Shown: positions 50,389-59,005, counted from the first letter of the stretch. The stretch is DNA of 64,000 nucleotides from Pedobacter cryoconitis (GCA_019352875.1 JAAAFW010000015.1:1759090-1823089); one strand, 5' to 3'. Notes: generated by a model not told the origin, from the letters alone. Numbers and translations: made by a program.

Positions 50389-51733
50389 AATCACGTTACT
50401 ATTTTTCACGATTGCAACCGCAGGCCTGATCCTGATCAATGCAGTTATTTTTTACTTTGTTTCAGCCTTCAACTTTGATGATTTCTTCAAGCGGCTCGAA
50501 GCAAGGGTTAATCTGGCTGCCGAAATCAATATTCATCCGGATCAGAACTCCGCATCTTACCGAGAAGTAAGAACCCGCTATCTGGAAAAACTGGAAATGG
50601 AACACGAATACATCGTCAAAGTCGAAAGTTCCGGACAGTTTAAAAAACCTCTGGAGCTGCCCTCAATATTCTACCAGGATATACTCCAGAAAGGCAAAGC
50701 CCGCTATAACCACGACAACGATTTCTCTGCAGGGTCTCTTTTTAAAACTGATCACGGAGATTACATGGTGATTATTACAGCATCTAATCCATCCGGATTT
50801 GAAGAACTCGCGACTTTAAAAAAGATATTGCTTATTGTCTTCTTTATTGCAATTTTCCTTACCTACCTGGTCGGGAAAATCTTCTCTCACTATACGATTA
50901 AACCAGTAAAAAATGTAATTCGCAGCGTAAACAAGATTTCTGCAGACAATCTGCATACGAGACTGAAAGAGCTCGAAGGAAAAGATGAGATATCTGAACT
51001 GGTACAAACCTTTAATAATATGCTTAACCGACTGGAAACAGCTTTCGCAACGCAAAACAACTTCGTTAGTAATGCTTCTCATGAGCTCAAAACGCCGATG
51101 AGCGTTATCACCAGCGAGTCGGAACTGCTACTTTCTCAGCCGGACCTTTCGGAACAGGCAAGAGCATCCGCAAAAGTAATTCTTTCCCATGCTGAAAAAC
51201 TTGCAGCTATTACAACCAGCTTACTAGGGCTTGCACAAACGGGCTTTGACGGTAAAAGACAGAACTGGCAAAAGATCAGAGTTGATGAACTCGTGTTGAT
51301 GGTTGCAGATTCTGTCAAAAAAATAGACCCGGAAAGCAATGTTCAGGTTAATTTTGATACGCTACCTGAAGATGACACTTGCCTTTATACAGATGGTAAT
51401 ATTAATCTATTACAACTCGCTCTAAGCAATATCGTGCTCAATGCTTGTAAATACTCCAGTAATCAGCTGGTGGAAGTCCGGGTTGCATCTGACAAGGAAA
51501 GAATAAGTCTGATCGTGACAGATAAGGGAATCGGTATTCCACAAAATGAGCAGCAGCATATCTTCGAGCCTTTTTTCAGAGCTTCCAATACTACAGAGTT
51601 TGACGGATTCGGTATCGGTCTGCCGCTAACCTTAAATATTATACGTATTCACAAGGGTTCAATAGGTATTATATCGGAGGAAAAAATAGGCACAGAAATG
51701 CGGATAATCTTGCCGGTCTCCAGCGAATTCTAA
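50372..51733 (+). CDS. Sensor histidine kinase (second system)
   Basis: A 453-residue membrane kinase, same layout as the metal-locus kinase: helix at about 7-28, periplasmic sensor, helix at about 148-170, HAMP, H-box NASHELKTPMSVI (His about 236), ATPase motifs NIVLNACKYSS, TDKGIGIP and GFGIGLPLTLNI. Signal unknown. The two kinase/regulator pairs are clearly paralogous. Its stop codon overlaps the first TCTAAT repeat. Confidence 0.92.
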   Translation: MRIQSKITLLFFTIATAGLILINAVIFYFVSAFNFDDFFKRLEARVNLAAEINIHPDQNSASYREVRTRYLEKLEMEHEYIVKVESSGQFKKPLELPSIFYQDILQKGKARYNHDNDFSAGSLFKTDHGDYMVIITASNPSGFEELATLKKILLIVFFIAIFLTYLVGKIFSHYTIKPVKNVIRSVNKISADNLHTRLKELEGKDEISELVQTFNNMLNRLETAFATQNNFVSNASHELKTPMSVITSESELLLSQPDLSEQARASAKVILSHAEKLAAITTSLLGLAQTGFDGKRQNWQKIRVDELVLMVADSVKKIDPESNVQVNFDTLPEDDTCLYTDGNINLLQLALSNIVLNACKYSSNQLVEVRVASDKERISLIVTDKGIGIPQNEQQHIFEPFFRASNTTEFDGFGIGLPLTLNIIRIHKGSIGIISEEKIGTEMRIILPVSSEF

Positions 51734-51755
51734 TCAAATCTTAATAACTCTAAAT
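51729..51755. promoter_or_regulatory. Phased TCTAAT-like repeats at the kinase 3' end
   Basis: TCTAAT at 51729, TCTTAA at 51739 and TCTAAA at 51749 recur with a 10-base period across the stop codon of the second kinase, just before a terminator. They resemble the 11-base-phased set at 51801-51839. Confidence 0.4.
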
Positions 51756-51779
51756 AATACCCCGCGAAAACGGGGTATT
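51756..51779. terminator. Terminator after the second two-component system
   Basis: AATACCCCG and CGGGGTATT form a perfect 9-base stem around CGAAAA, followed by a T-rich stretch, 23 bases after the stop. Confidence 0.8.
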
Positions 51780-51800
51780 TCTCTTATAACCCCTCCATAA

Positions 51801-51839
51801 TCTAATCAAAATCTAATAAGTCTCTTATTCCATCTTAAT
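51801..51839 (+). promoter_or_regulatory. Four phased TCTAAT-type boxes upstream of the USP gene
   Basis: TCTAAT at 51801 and 51812, TCTTAT at 51823 and CTTAAT at 51834 are spaced exactly 11 bases. This mirrors the TTTAAT array of the metal locus and suggests an OmpR-type activator site, here for the regulator at 49690-50388. A weak -7 (TAAAATTG) lies at about 51850. Confidence 0.6.
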
Positions 51840-51898
51840 GACTCTGCGGTAAAATTGTATAAGTAATAATTGTTGTTCTAAACTTTTAAATAAAACTT

Positions 51899-52390
51899 AT
51901 GAAAACCATTTTTATCCCCACCGACTTTAGCTTGAACTCGTTAGACTGTATTACTAACCTTTGCGAACAACACGAAAATGAACCCCTAAACTTCATTTTC
52001 GTCCATGCATTCAAGCTTTCTGATTCTATCAGTGAATTATTGATGTTATCCAGAAGATCCAGAGAATATGAGTATATCCCGGACGGTTTTTATGAACGAT
52101 GCAATCAGATTAAAGCAGAATGTCCTCAGGTAGAATCTATCAGAACAGAATTCTTCTTTGGCAGTACAATGGCCACATTTAGAAATTTTCTTGAAGCCAA
52201 TGACGTGACCTGTATCCTTAATCCTAAGGATTGCTCTTATACAAGTCTGAATAAATCGAGCCTGGATCCATTTGCGTTTACTTCCAAATGTGGGTTACCG
52301 ATCGTTTCCGTACTGACAATTAAAAAACTAGTTACCGAACAGGTAGAGAATGCTCCTGCCGCCACGCGGATGGTTGCAGAAGCTTATTAA
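51899..52390 (+). CDS. Universal stress protein-like
   Basis: A 163-residue protein with a single USP-like Rossmann fold: KTIFIPTDFSLNSLDCITNL at the N-terminus, FIFVHAF strand, and GLPIVSVLTIKKL near the end. The GxxG(S/T) ATP-binding loop is not evident. It lies 21 bases before a bestrophin gene, probably co-transcribed, behind the phased boxes. Role in stress or ion regulation unknown. Confidence 0.75.
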   Translation: MKTIFIPTDFSLNSLDCITNLCEQHENEPLNFIFVHAFKLSDSISELLMLSRRSREYEYIPDGFYERCNQIKAECPQVESIRTEFFFGSTMATFRNFLEANDVTCILNPKDCSYTSLNKSSLDPFAFTSKCGLPIVSVLTIKKLVTEQVENAPAATRMVAEAY

Positions 52391-52411
52391 ACACCTTTTA
52401 AACTGAATACT

Positions 52412-53338
52412 ATGTTATTAAAAGAGAATATACCCGTAAAATACATTTTCGGAAAAATTATAAAAGAGATAGTTTTCGTTACCCTATACGCTGGACTGAT
52501 AGCGATTTTATATAATACCTTTCACTTTACCAGAATATCCATACCCATTGCAGTACCGACAATTTTAGGTACAGTTATTTCACTTTTGTTAGCCTTTAAA
52601 TCCAACCAGGCATATGACAGATGGTGGGAGGCACGTACGCTCTGGGGGGCAATTGTCAACGATACACGTACGTTGACCAGACAGCTGATGACTTTTGTCA
52701 CCTGTCCTGATACAGAAGATGAAAAAGCATTCTGTATACGTCTGGCTAAAAGACAGATCGCCTGGTGCATCAGCTTAAGCAAACATCTGCGTGATCAAAA
52801 CCCGTTAGCCGGTATTGACCGGCTGATCAGCGCGGAGGATATGGAACACATTAAAAATTATTCTAATGTCCCTCTTGCACTTCAGGAACTCCAGGCTATA
52901 GATATCCGAAATGCCCATAAACTAGGATGGTTGAATGATTTTCAGCAAATCCAACTGGATAAAACGCTTACGGCCTTTTCAAATGAAATGGGTGGTTGCG
53001 AAAGAATCAAGAATACCGTATTCCCCGCAACCTACAGTCACTATATCCATTTCTCCCTGGTCTTGTTTATCATGTTGCTTCCATTCGGCCTGATTGAGTT
53101 TTTCGGAATTATAGAAATCCCACTGGTGATCGCTATTGCGAGTTCATTCTTCCTGATTGAAAAGATGGCTATTCATCTGCAAGATCCGTTTGAAAATAAG
53201 CCGACAGACACGCCAACTACTGCGATATGCAGGACAATCGAGCGCGACATCAAGCAAATGCTGAAAGAAAACTACAAGCAGGATGAGAAAATTAGCGGCC
53301 CGGCTAGTCAGAAATCTAAAGTATTCTACGTGCTATAA
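52412..53338 (+). CDS. Bestrophin-family ion channel
   Basis: A 308-residue bestrophin-like membrane protein. Typical segments: FRVTLY-like helix replaced by FVTLYAGLIAILYNTFHFTR (about 24-43), LLAFKSNQAYDRWWEARTLW (about 67-86, the signature region) and the pore helix region HYIHFSLVLFIMLLPFGLIE (about 210-229). Bacterial bestrophins form pentameric chloride or cation channels. Possibly regulated with the USP gene by the upstream two-component system. Confidence 0.9.
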   Translation: MLLKENIPVKYIFGKIIKEIVFVTLYAGLIAILYNTFHFTRISIPIAVPTILGTVISLLLAFKSNQAYDRWWEARTLWGAIVNDTRTLTRQLMTFVTCPDTEDEKAFCIRLAKRQIAWCISLSKHLRDQNPLAGIDRLISAEDMEHIKNYSNVPLALQELQAIDIRNAHKLGWLNDFQQIQLDKTLTAFSNEMGGCERIKNTVFPATYSHYIHFSLVLFIMLLPFGLIEFFGIIEIPLVIAIASSFFLIEKMAIHLQDPFENKPTDTPTTAICRTIERDIKQMLKENYKQDEKISGPASQKSKVFYVL

Positions 53339-53384
53339 CAGCTTTCTAAAACTCGTTTCTAATAGACTATAAACAGTCTTTAAT

Positions 53385-53413
53385 GCCCCGGTAAGTTTCT
53401 GACTTATCGGGGC
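53385..53413. terminator. Terminator after the bestrophin gene
   Basis: GCCCCGGTAAGT pairs with ACTTATCGGGGC (one G-T pair) around TTCTG, followed by TTTTT. Confidence 0.85.
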
Positions 53414-53592
53414 TTTTTCATTTATATGTTGTCGTCTGCAGCATTCCTAGCGGATTTTTGGTAAGGTTAATTTCATAGAAATTCAGAAAAAAAATAAAAG
53501 CATTGTTGCGTTCTGCTTTTCGTTCCGGTTTAAGAGTACAAAAGCATTCATAGCAATTCCGTTAATGAATGACCTAAAACCATAAAAAAGAA

Positions 53593-54306
53593 ATGAAAAC
53601 AAAAAAACTCTCCACAAACCTGCTTAAAAAAGGCTCATTATTAGCACTAACTGCATTGATTTTCACAGCTTGTTCCAAAGATAAATCTACACCACAGCCA
53701 GATATTCAGATTGGAAAAATTGCTTTGCTAATTTCTTCTCCGGGGGCACCTGAATTAACCTTCCGCGTGAATGGGCAGGCAGCAACTACCGAAAAAGCAT
53801 TGACATATAATACGGTGATAGGATACGGAAATATCAGGGCAGGAGCTACAGAGTTCAGCTTTACTAAAAAAGGCGGCACAGAAGTTCTGGCAAAAATTAC
53901 CGGCACCATAAAACCTTCGACAGGCTACACGCTGATAGTTGGAGATAAATCACCGAAAGCCACACTCGTACTTGTTGAAGATGATTTTTCTGCTCCTGCT
54001 GCAGAAAAAGCGAAAGTACGTTTCGCAAACTTAAGTCCTGATGCAACAGTCCTTGATCTGTATGTAGCTGGTAAAACCGATGCCGGCCTGAGCAAAAAAG
54101 CTTTTAAAGATGTTTCGGGTTTTATCAATGTAGATCCCGGAGCTGAACTTAAGCTTGAAATTAAAGAAAACGGAAAAACAGATGTGCTGGCAACGCTAGA
54201 CAAAGTCAAAGTTGAAAAAGGTAAAATCTATACGATTTGGGCAAACGGTATTAAGGGTGCCACGGATGCAACCAAACTGGGCATTAGTGTAATGACCAAT
54301 AAATAG
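53593..54306 (+). CDS. DUF4397 lipoprotein
   Basis: A 237-residue lipoprotein (GSLLALTALIFTACSK; Cys about 27). Two beta-sandwich repeats fit DUF4397: ISSPGAPELTFRVNGQAATT and VRFANLSPDATVLDLYVAGK, with GYTLIVGDKS at the end of the first. Surface or periplasmic role unknown. A hairpin (CCGTCAG/CTGACGG at about 54314-54345) separates it from the sigma factor gene. Confidence 0.87.
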   Translation: MKTKKLSTNLLKKGSLLALTALIFTACSKDKSTPQPDIQIGKIALLISSPGAPELTFRVNGQAATTEKALTYNTVIGYGNIRAGATEFSFTKKGGTEVLAKITGTIKPSTGYTLIVGDKSPKATLVLVEDDFSAPAAEKAKVRFANLSPDATVLDLYVAGKTDAGLSKKAFKDVSGFINVDPGAELKLEIKENGKTDVLATLDKVKVEKGKIYTIWANGIKGATDATKLGISVMTNK

Positions 54307-54378
54307 AATACAAGGCCGTCAGGATGGGTTAAGATCTATTCTGACGGATTTTGCTTTACGCTATCCCATAGACCCCTA

Positions 54379-54981
54379 ATGGCATTCAAAACTTTGTTGA
54401 ACCTGGTTAAGAAGAAACCGGACCTGGCCGGAATCTTAGCCAGTTTCTGCAATAATAATACGTCAGGCAAGGAACTTTTATACAAACATTATTACGGATA
54501 CGTGATGGCAGTAGTTATACGGTATACGTCTAACACCCACGACTCGGAAGAACTGGTTAATGATAGTTTTATGAAAATCTTCAAATATGCGCATAGTTTT
54601 AAACAGCCTGAAGATCCTGCTCAACTGGAGAAAGCCTTTAAAGGCTGGATCGCGAAAATTTCATCAAGAACAGCCATAGATTTCATTAATAAACCTAAAC
54701 TGACTCTTCAAGAACTGGAACTTACAGAAAATGAACATCCAAAAACTATTCCCGAAGAAATGATGAAGCTGAATGTGCAGGATCTCCTAAAGCTCTTAAA
54801 TGGCCTTCCAGAGACACAGCGGTTAATTTTTAATCTGTATGAGATTGAGGGATTTTCTCATGCTGAGATCGGGGAAATGCTCGGCATTCAAGAAAACATA
54901 TCCAGGGTCTATCTGACCAGGGCGAAGCAAAAATTAAGATTGTTATATCAGGTTAATATGGAGTCGAATGGAACATACTGA
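54379..54981 (+). CDS. ECF-type RNA polymerase sigma factor
   Basis: A 200-residue ECF sigma factor. Region 2 includes DSEELVNDSFMKIFKYAHSF (about 55-74); region 4 includes LPETQRLIFNLYEIEGFSHA and EIGEMLGIQENISRVYLTRA (about 148-187), a clear helix-turn-helix. The next gene starts inside its end (14-base overlap) and encodes the probable anti-sigma protein. Confidence 0.92.
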   Translation: MAFKTLLNLVKKKPDLAGILASFCNNNTSGKELLYKHYYGYVMAVVIRYTSNTHDSEELVNDSFMKIFKYAHSFKQPEDPAQLEKAFKGWIAKISSRTAIDFINKPKLTLQELELTENEHPKTIPEEMMKLNVQDLLKLLNGLPETQRLIFNLYEIEGFSHAEIGEMLGIQENISRVYLTRAKQKLRLLYQVNMESNGTY

Positions 54982-56125
54982 AAAAGAGTTTTTCGCTCAT
55001 ATTAAAGAAACGTTATCCGAGTATGAACTCGACTATGTACCCGGAGCATGGGAAAAATTTCAAAAGCAGCAGCGTAAACAACAAAATGTGTTGCGAATCA
55101 AATGGGTCAGACCGGTAGCCGCAGCCGCAATCCTGCTTCTGGGAATTCTAATCTGGAAAATCCCGGTACAGCAACAAAAAAGACACCAGCCCGAGCTTTT
55201 CACGAAATCTACCCAAAAAAAAATAAAGCAGTTAACACCAGATTCGGAAGATGTGCCTCTTCTCAAAGACAATTTGATACGGATACACACATTTAAGAGG
55301 CCGGAACTAAAAAAACAAAGAATAAATCCGGGCCTTCTAAACATTGATACGCCTATGATTTCGGATGAGTTAGTTGCGGGTACAGCGACTTCAGCTGGAA
55401 CTGCAGGTTCCACGGAGCAAAAAACGAAACAAAAGAATCCAGCCGAAAAAACATATAAACAGAAACATGATAATTCCCGGTACATAGCAACAAATAATAT
55501 TCATCTGACACCAGCAGGTGATAAACAATGGAAAATAAACGTATTAGTTTCCAATAGCTACGGTCCCGGAGGTAAAATCAGATTAGGCTTTGGATCTTCA
55601 GTTGATTATGCCTTGAATAAGAAAATCTCTATCAGTGCCGGTGCCGCTTATACGCAGGTTTCCGGAATGAATAAATTTGACGAAATATCTGCAGAATCGA
55701 CAACAAGAAGTCTTCACTCCGTGGAGACTTCCGTAACTGGAATCGACTTACCAATAGAAATTAAGTACAGCTTAAATGAGCGGAATTATTTGAGCATTGG
55801 AATTTCGACTCTGGGCATTCTCCGTAAAAGTCAGACTTTAAGCTACATGGATAAAAAGTTGGTTGATATAGTGGTGGCAGGTGATGACGGCCCGAGAACA
55901 GAGAGTAAACTGGTTTCCTTTAAGGAGTCCGTACCTGTTGCTTCAGACGCACTCCCACAAGAAAAATATCTTGGATTCTATAATCTGTCTTATGGATTTA
56001 TACATCAGGTTGGAAAAAATACCCAGCTCATATTTGAACCCTACATTAAACTCCCGATGAAACCTTATTCTGAGCAACGCAGCAGCCTGATGTCAACAGG
56101 TATCCGGCTAAAAATGAACCTGTGA
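54968..56125 (+). CDS. Probable anti-sigma protein with C-terminal outer membrane barrel
   Basis: A 385-residue protein. Residues 1-40 are a short cytoplasmic-looking helical segment (KEFFAHIKETLSEYELDYVP, GAWEKFQKQQ). A single membrane helix lies at about 47-66 (RPVAAAAILLLGILIWKIPV). Residues about 67-185 are low-complexity, basic and Thr/Lys-rich, apparently disordered. Residues about 186-385 are beta-rich with alternating hydrophobic residues and glycine (IRLGFGSSVDYALNKKISIS, IDLPIEIKYSLNERNYLSIG, ending TGIRLKMNL), like an eight-stranded outer membrane barrel. It overlaps the sigma gene, as anti-sigma genes do. I infer one chain spanning both membranes. Confidence 0.72.
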   Translation: MEHTEKEFFAHIKETLSEYELDYVPGAWEKFQKQQRKQQNVLRIKWVRPVAAAAILLLGILIWKIPVQQQKRHQPELFTKSTQKKIKQLTPDSEDVPLLKDNLIRIHTFKRPELKKQRINPGLLNIDTPMISDELVAGTATSAGTAGSTEQKTKQKNPAEKTYKQKHDNSRYIATNNIHLTPAGDKQWKINVLVSNSYGPGGKIRLGFGSSVDYALNKKISISAGAAYTQVSGMNKFDEISAESTTRSLHSVETSVTGIDLPIEIKYSLNERNYLSIGISTLGILRKSQTLSYMDKKLVDIVVAGDDGPRTESKLVSFKESVPVASDALPQEKYLGFYNLSYGFIHQVGKNTQLIFEPYIKLPMKPYSEQRSSLMSTGIRLKMNL

Positions 56126-56166
56126 TCACGTTTTAAAGCCTTCACCAAATACAAAATCCAGTATCT

Positions 56167-56189
56167 GTTCAGCTTAAAAAGCTGAACAC
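56167..56189. terminator. Hairpin after the anti-sigma gene
   Basis: TGTTCAGCTT and AAGCTGAACA form a perfect 10-base stem around three A residues, 41 bases after the stop. A following T-run is lacking, so it may act only as an mRNA 3' stabiliser. Confidence 0.5.
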
Positions 56190-56254
56190 CAATACGCTTA
56201 TTGAAATTAGTCCAAGTTTGTAAAAATCGACCTCGAAGATTCAATCAATTTTTA

Positions 56255-56262
56255 TATATTTG
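56255..56262 (+). promoter_or_regulatory. -7 element of tRNA-Arg
   Basis: TATATTTG matches TAnnTTTG exactly and ends 7 bases before the first tRNA base, so transcription would start at or near the mature 5' end. Confidence 0.6.
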
Positions 56263-56269
56263 ACCGACT

Positions 56270-56341
56270 GTTTCCGTAGTTCAATGGATAGAATTTTGGT
56301 TTCCGGTACCAAAGATGGGGGTTCGAATCCCTTCGGGAACA
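56270..56341 (+). tRNA. tRNA-Arg (anticodon CCG)
   Basis: A full cloverleaf folds by eye. The acceptor arm GTTTCCG pairs with CGGGAAC (one G-T pair). The D arm is GTTC-AATGGATA-GAAT. The anticodon arm TTGGT/ACCAA encloses TTCCGGT, giving anticodon CCG. The T arm has GGGGG/CCCTT around TTCGAAT. The discriminator base is A at 56341. The terminal CCA is not encoded (CA then GG follow). Reads CGG codons. Confidence 0.93.
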
Positions 56342-56355
56342 CAGGTAGTAAAAAC

Positions 56356-56395
56356 AAAAACGGCTAATCCTTTTATAAAAAGATTAGCCGTTTTT
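56356..56395. terminator. Bidirectional terminator between tRNA-Arg and gapdh
   Basis: AAAAACGGCTAATC and GATTAGCCGTTTTT form a perfect 14-base stem with a 12-base loop. Confidence 0.85.
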
Positions 56396-56416
56396 TACTT
56401 TAAGTACTTATAATTC

Positions 56417-57397
56417 TTACTTCAGCACAGTGACTAATTCTGCTATCCTGTTGGAAATCCCTACTTCATTATCATACCAGGCAACAACCTTAACAAATTT
56501 GCCGATAGCCTTGGTAAGCGTCCCGTCTACAATGGAAGAGTGTGTATTACCCAGAATGTCTGCGGATACAAACTGCTCTTCTGTATACTCGAGAACTCCC
56601 TTAAGCGAACTATCCGCGTAAGATTTAAACAGGTCATTAAGCTCATTGACAGAAACTTCTTTTTTAAGGTTAATAGATAGATCGACAATGGAAGCATCGA
56701 TCACCGGGACTCGGTAAGAATAGCCATCCATTTTCCCTTTTAAGTTGGGTAGCACATCACCTATCGCTTTCGCTGCACCCGTTGTTGTCGGGATAATAGA
56801 GTGAGATGCAGCACGTGCCCTTCTCAGGTCCTTATGAGGAGCATCCTGCAAATTCTGATCGGCAGTGAATGCATGAACAGTGATCATATAGCCAGACTCA
56901 ATTCCGAATTCCTTATCCAGGATATATAATATTGGCGCGATACTGCCGGTGGTGCAGGATGCAGTTGAATAAATCACGTCATCTCCTATCAGCTCGTTAT
57001 TCACACCATGTACAATTGTTTTTACACCACCAGATCCAGGTGCAGTAATTAATACTTTTTTTGCACCGGAATTGATATGTGAGTAGGCTGCGGCTTTATC
57101 TGTAAACCTACCAGTAGACTCTATGACCACATCGATATCTAAATCTTTCCATGGAAGTTTTTCGGGATCTTTCTCGCTAAGCAAAAGAATACGTTTACCA
57201 TTTACAATCATGGTATCTCCGTCAGTATCTACTTCTCCTGGAAAACGTCCATGAGCGGTATCATATTTAAGCAAATGTGTTAATGTTTTAATATCTGTCA
57301 GATCATTTACTGCGACAACTTCTACTTCCGGTTTATTCTGTAATGCCCGAAGGGTCATTCTGCCTATACGGCCAAATCCATTAATTGCAATTTTCAT
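56417..57397 (-). CDS. gap: Glyceraldehyde-3-phosphate dehydrogenase
   Basis: A 326-residue type I GAPDH. N-terminal NAD-binding fold (INGFGRIGRMTLRAL, residues 4-18), catalytic Cys in STASCTTGSIAP (about 143-154), the His-containing VHAFTADQNLQD, S-loop RRARAASHSIIPTTTGAAKA and C-terminal WYDNEVGISNR. It oxidises G3P to 1,3-bisphosphoglycerate in glycolysis. It lies 10 bases after a GlxA-type regulator gene on the same strand, an unusual partner. Confidence 0.95.
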   Translation of the reverse strand: MKIAINGFGRIGRMTLRALQNKPEVEVVAVNDLTDIKTLTHLLKYDTAHGRFPGEVDTDGDTMIVNGKRILLLSEKDPEKLPWKDLDIDVVIESTGRFTDKAAAYSHINSGAKKVLITAPGSGGVKTIVHGVNNELIGDDVIYSTASCTTGSIAPILYILDKEFGIESGYMITVHAFTADQNLQDAPHKDLRRARAASHSIIPTTTGAAKAIGDVLPNLKGKMDGYSYRVPVIDASIVDLSINLKKEVSVNELNDLFKSYADSSLKGVLEYTEEQFVSADILGNTHSSIVDGTLTKAIGKFVKVVAWYDNEVGISNRIAELVTVLK

Positions 57398-57407
57398 AAT
57401 GTTGATT

Positions 57408-58475
57408 TTAATTCGTGTGATATAAATGAGGTTGAATAATATCGTTAACCCCGGGTACTTTGAGTGATGTTCTGAATGCCTGCCGGTAATCAGATGGTGT
57501 TGTCATTAAATGCCGAAGGAATGTTCGTCGCATGGAAACAAGTCCGCCCAATCCGCATTTTTCAGCTATATTCTCCAATGACATATCGGTATCCTCGAGA
57601 TATTTACGTGCATTTTCCACTCTTAACTTCTCAATAAATTTAGCAGGTGGTAAACCAGTTTGCTTATGAAAAACACGTGTAAAATTCCGGGGACTCATAT
57701 TCAAATGATCAGCGATCCGGACTACATCTAATGGCTGATGCAGGTTTTCGACAAACCATTCATGCAGTCTCCCGGCAATAGTTGAACTTTCGTAAACCGG
57801 AAGCAGGTTAGAAAACTGAACCTGGAAACCTGGTCTCGATAAGTAGAACACCAATCTGCGCGCCACTTGAATGGCAATATCTTTTCCATGATCTTCTTCT
57901 ACTAAAGCAAGAGCAAGGTCGATTCCGGAAGACACACCGCCAGAAGTATAAATACGTCCATCTGTGGTGTAAAAAGCATTGGTATTTACATCAACAAGCG
58001 GATACTCCTTTTTTAATCGCTCACTCAAATGCCAGTGTGTAGTTGCTTTTTTACCATTTAGCAGGCCCGCCTCAGCTAAAACAAATGCACCCCCACAAAC
58101 TGATCCTATCCGCCTTGTATTATTTGCATTCATAGTCGATAACCAGCGACAAAAATCTGCGTATTCCGATTTCTCGAGGGCATAAGATTCATTCCCAGCC
58201 ACTATAACAGTATCTACAGCCGTAGTAATTTCGATTGCACTATACTGGCAAACTATCTCGACTCCGGTTAAAGTTTTCAATGTCTTATTCGACGTTGGAG
58301 ATGCGACTAAGACCTCATAACCCAGTTTTGAACCAGAAAGAGCTAAACACTTATCGGCATTTATAAAGACATCAGCCGGACCTGCGAAATTAAGCAGCAT
58401 ATTGCCCGACATGGCTACAATTACAACCTTTTTTTTCTGCTGATTATCAGAGATTATTCCGCTATCACCATTCAT
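57408..58475 (-). CDS. GlxA-family (DJ-1/PfpI-AraC) transcriptional regulator
   Basis: A 355-residue regulator. Residues about 15-195 are a DJ-1/PfpI-like domain with the nucleophile-elbow-type Cys in GSVCGGAFVLAEAGLLNGKK and the following ATTHWHLSERL. Residues about 235-340 are an AraC helix-turn-helix pair (LDVVRIADHLNMSPRNFTRV, SLENIAEKCGLGGLVSMRRT). Such proteins regulate amino acid, nitrogen or aldehyde metabolism. It precedes gapdh by 10 bases, so they are likely co-transcribed. Ligand unknown. Confidence 0.9.
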   Translation of the reverse strand: MNGDSGIISDNQQKKKVVIVAMSGNMLLNFAGPADVFINADKCLALSGSKLGYEVLVASPTSNKTLKTLTGVEIVCQYSAIEITTAVDTVIVAGNESYALEKSEYADFCRWLSTMNANNTRRIGSVCGGAFVLAEAGLLNGKKATTHWHLSERLKKEYPLVDVNTNAFYTTDGRIYTSGGVSSGIDLALALVEEDHGKDIAIQVARRLVFYLSRPGFQVQFSNLLPVYESSTIAGRLHEWFVENLHQPLDVVRIADHLNMSPRNFTRVFHKQTGLPPAKFIEKLRVENARKYLEDTDMSLENIAEKCGLGGLVSMRRTFLRHLMTTPSDYRQAFRTSLKVPGVNDIIQPHLYHTN

Positions 58476-58578
58476 AAAACAAATTTACAATCTATCTAAC
58501 TGTCTGAAAGGACATAATTTATACAATTTAGGCCAAACAAAAAAGGATTACGCGCTAAATCACTATTGTTATTAATTG

Positions 58579-58586
58579 TATCTTTG
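58579..58586 (+). promoter_or_regulatory. -7 element of the MNT gene
   Basis: TATCTTTG is a perfect TAnnTTTG match ending 4 bases before the ATG at 58591, which suggests a nearly leaderless mRNA. Confidence 0.5.
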
Positions 58587-58590
58587 ATTC

Positions 58591-58902
58591 ATGCCAGTTG
58601 CCGTTCAGGATAAACAGACACTAGTATCATTGCTTAAAGCAAACAGCCAAAAGTTGAGATCTTTTGGTGTTTCGAACTTAAGCATTTTTGGCTCCTTTAT
58701 AACAGGGAAATTCAATGCCGAAAGCGATGTTGATCTTTTGGTTAACTTCGATCCCGATCAAAAGAGTTATGATAATTTCATGGATTTATCCTTTTTCTTA
58801 GAAGATTTATTGGGTAGAAAAGTTGAAGTGGTCACCCCGCAGTCGTTAAGTAAATATATCGGATCTCATATTCTTGAACAAGCTGAACATGTTGCCATCT
58901 AA
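58591..58902 (+). CDS. MNT-type minimal nucleotidyltransferase (orphan antitoxin-like)
   Basis: A 103-residue nucleotidyltransferase of the MNT/MntA group. The active-site pattern GS-F then DVDLLV is seen in FGSFITGKFNAESDVDLLVN (about 33-52). MntA proteins neutralise HEPN toxins of the HepT family by AMPylation. No HEPN/DUF86 gene is adjacent on either side, so here it is an orphan or a housekeeping paralogue. Confidence 0.82.
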   Translation: MPVAVQDKQTLVSLLKANSQKLRSFGVSNLSIFGSFITGKFNAESDVDLLVNFDPDQKSYDNFMDLSFFLEDLLGRKVEVVTPQSLSKYIGSHILEQAEHVAI

Positions 58903-59005
58903 TATTGAACTTTTAAATTGAATTATATCTCGCCCTCATTATTGTTTATTCGCATAGTTTAATTGGCATGGATAGTGATAAACACTGAGATATCAATTAC
59001 TTTTA

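Noticed and set aside
58903..59005. HEPN/HepT toxin partner of the MNT gene
   Set aside because: The gap is too short, and the next gene is a membrane protein without an R-x4-6-H motif.
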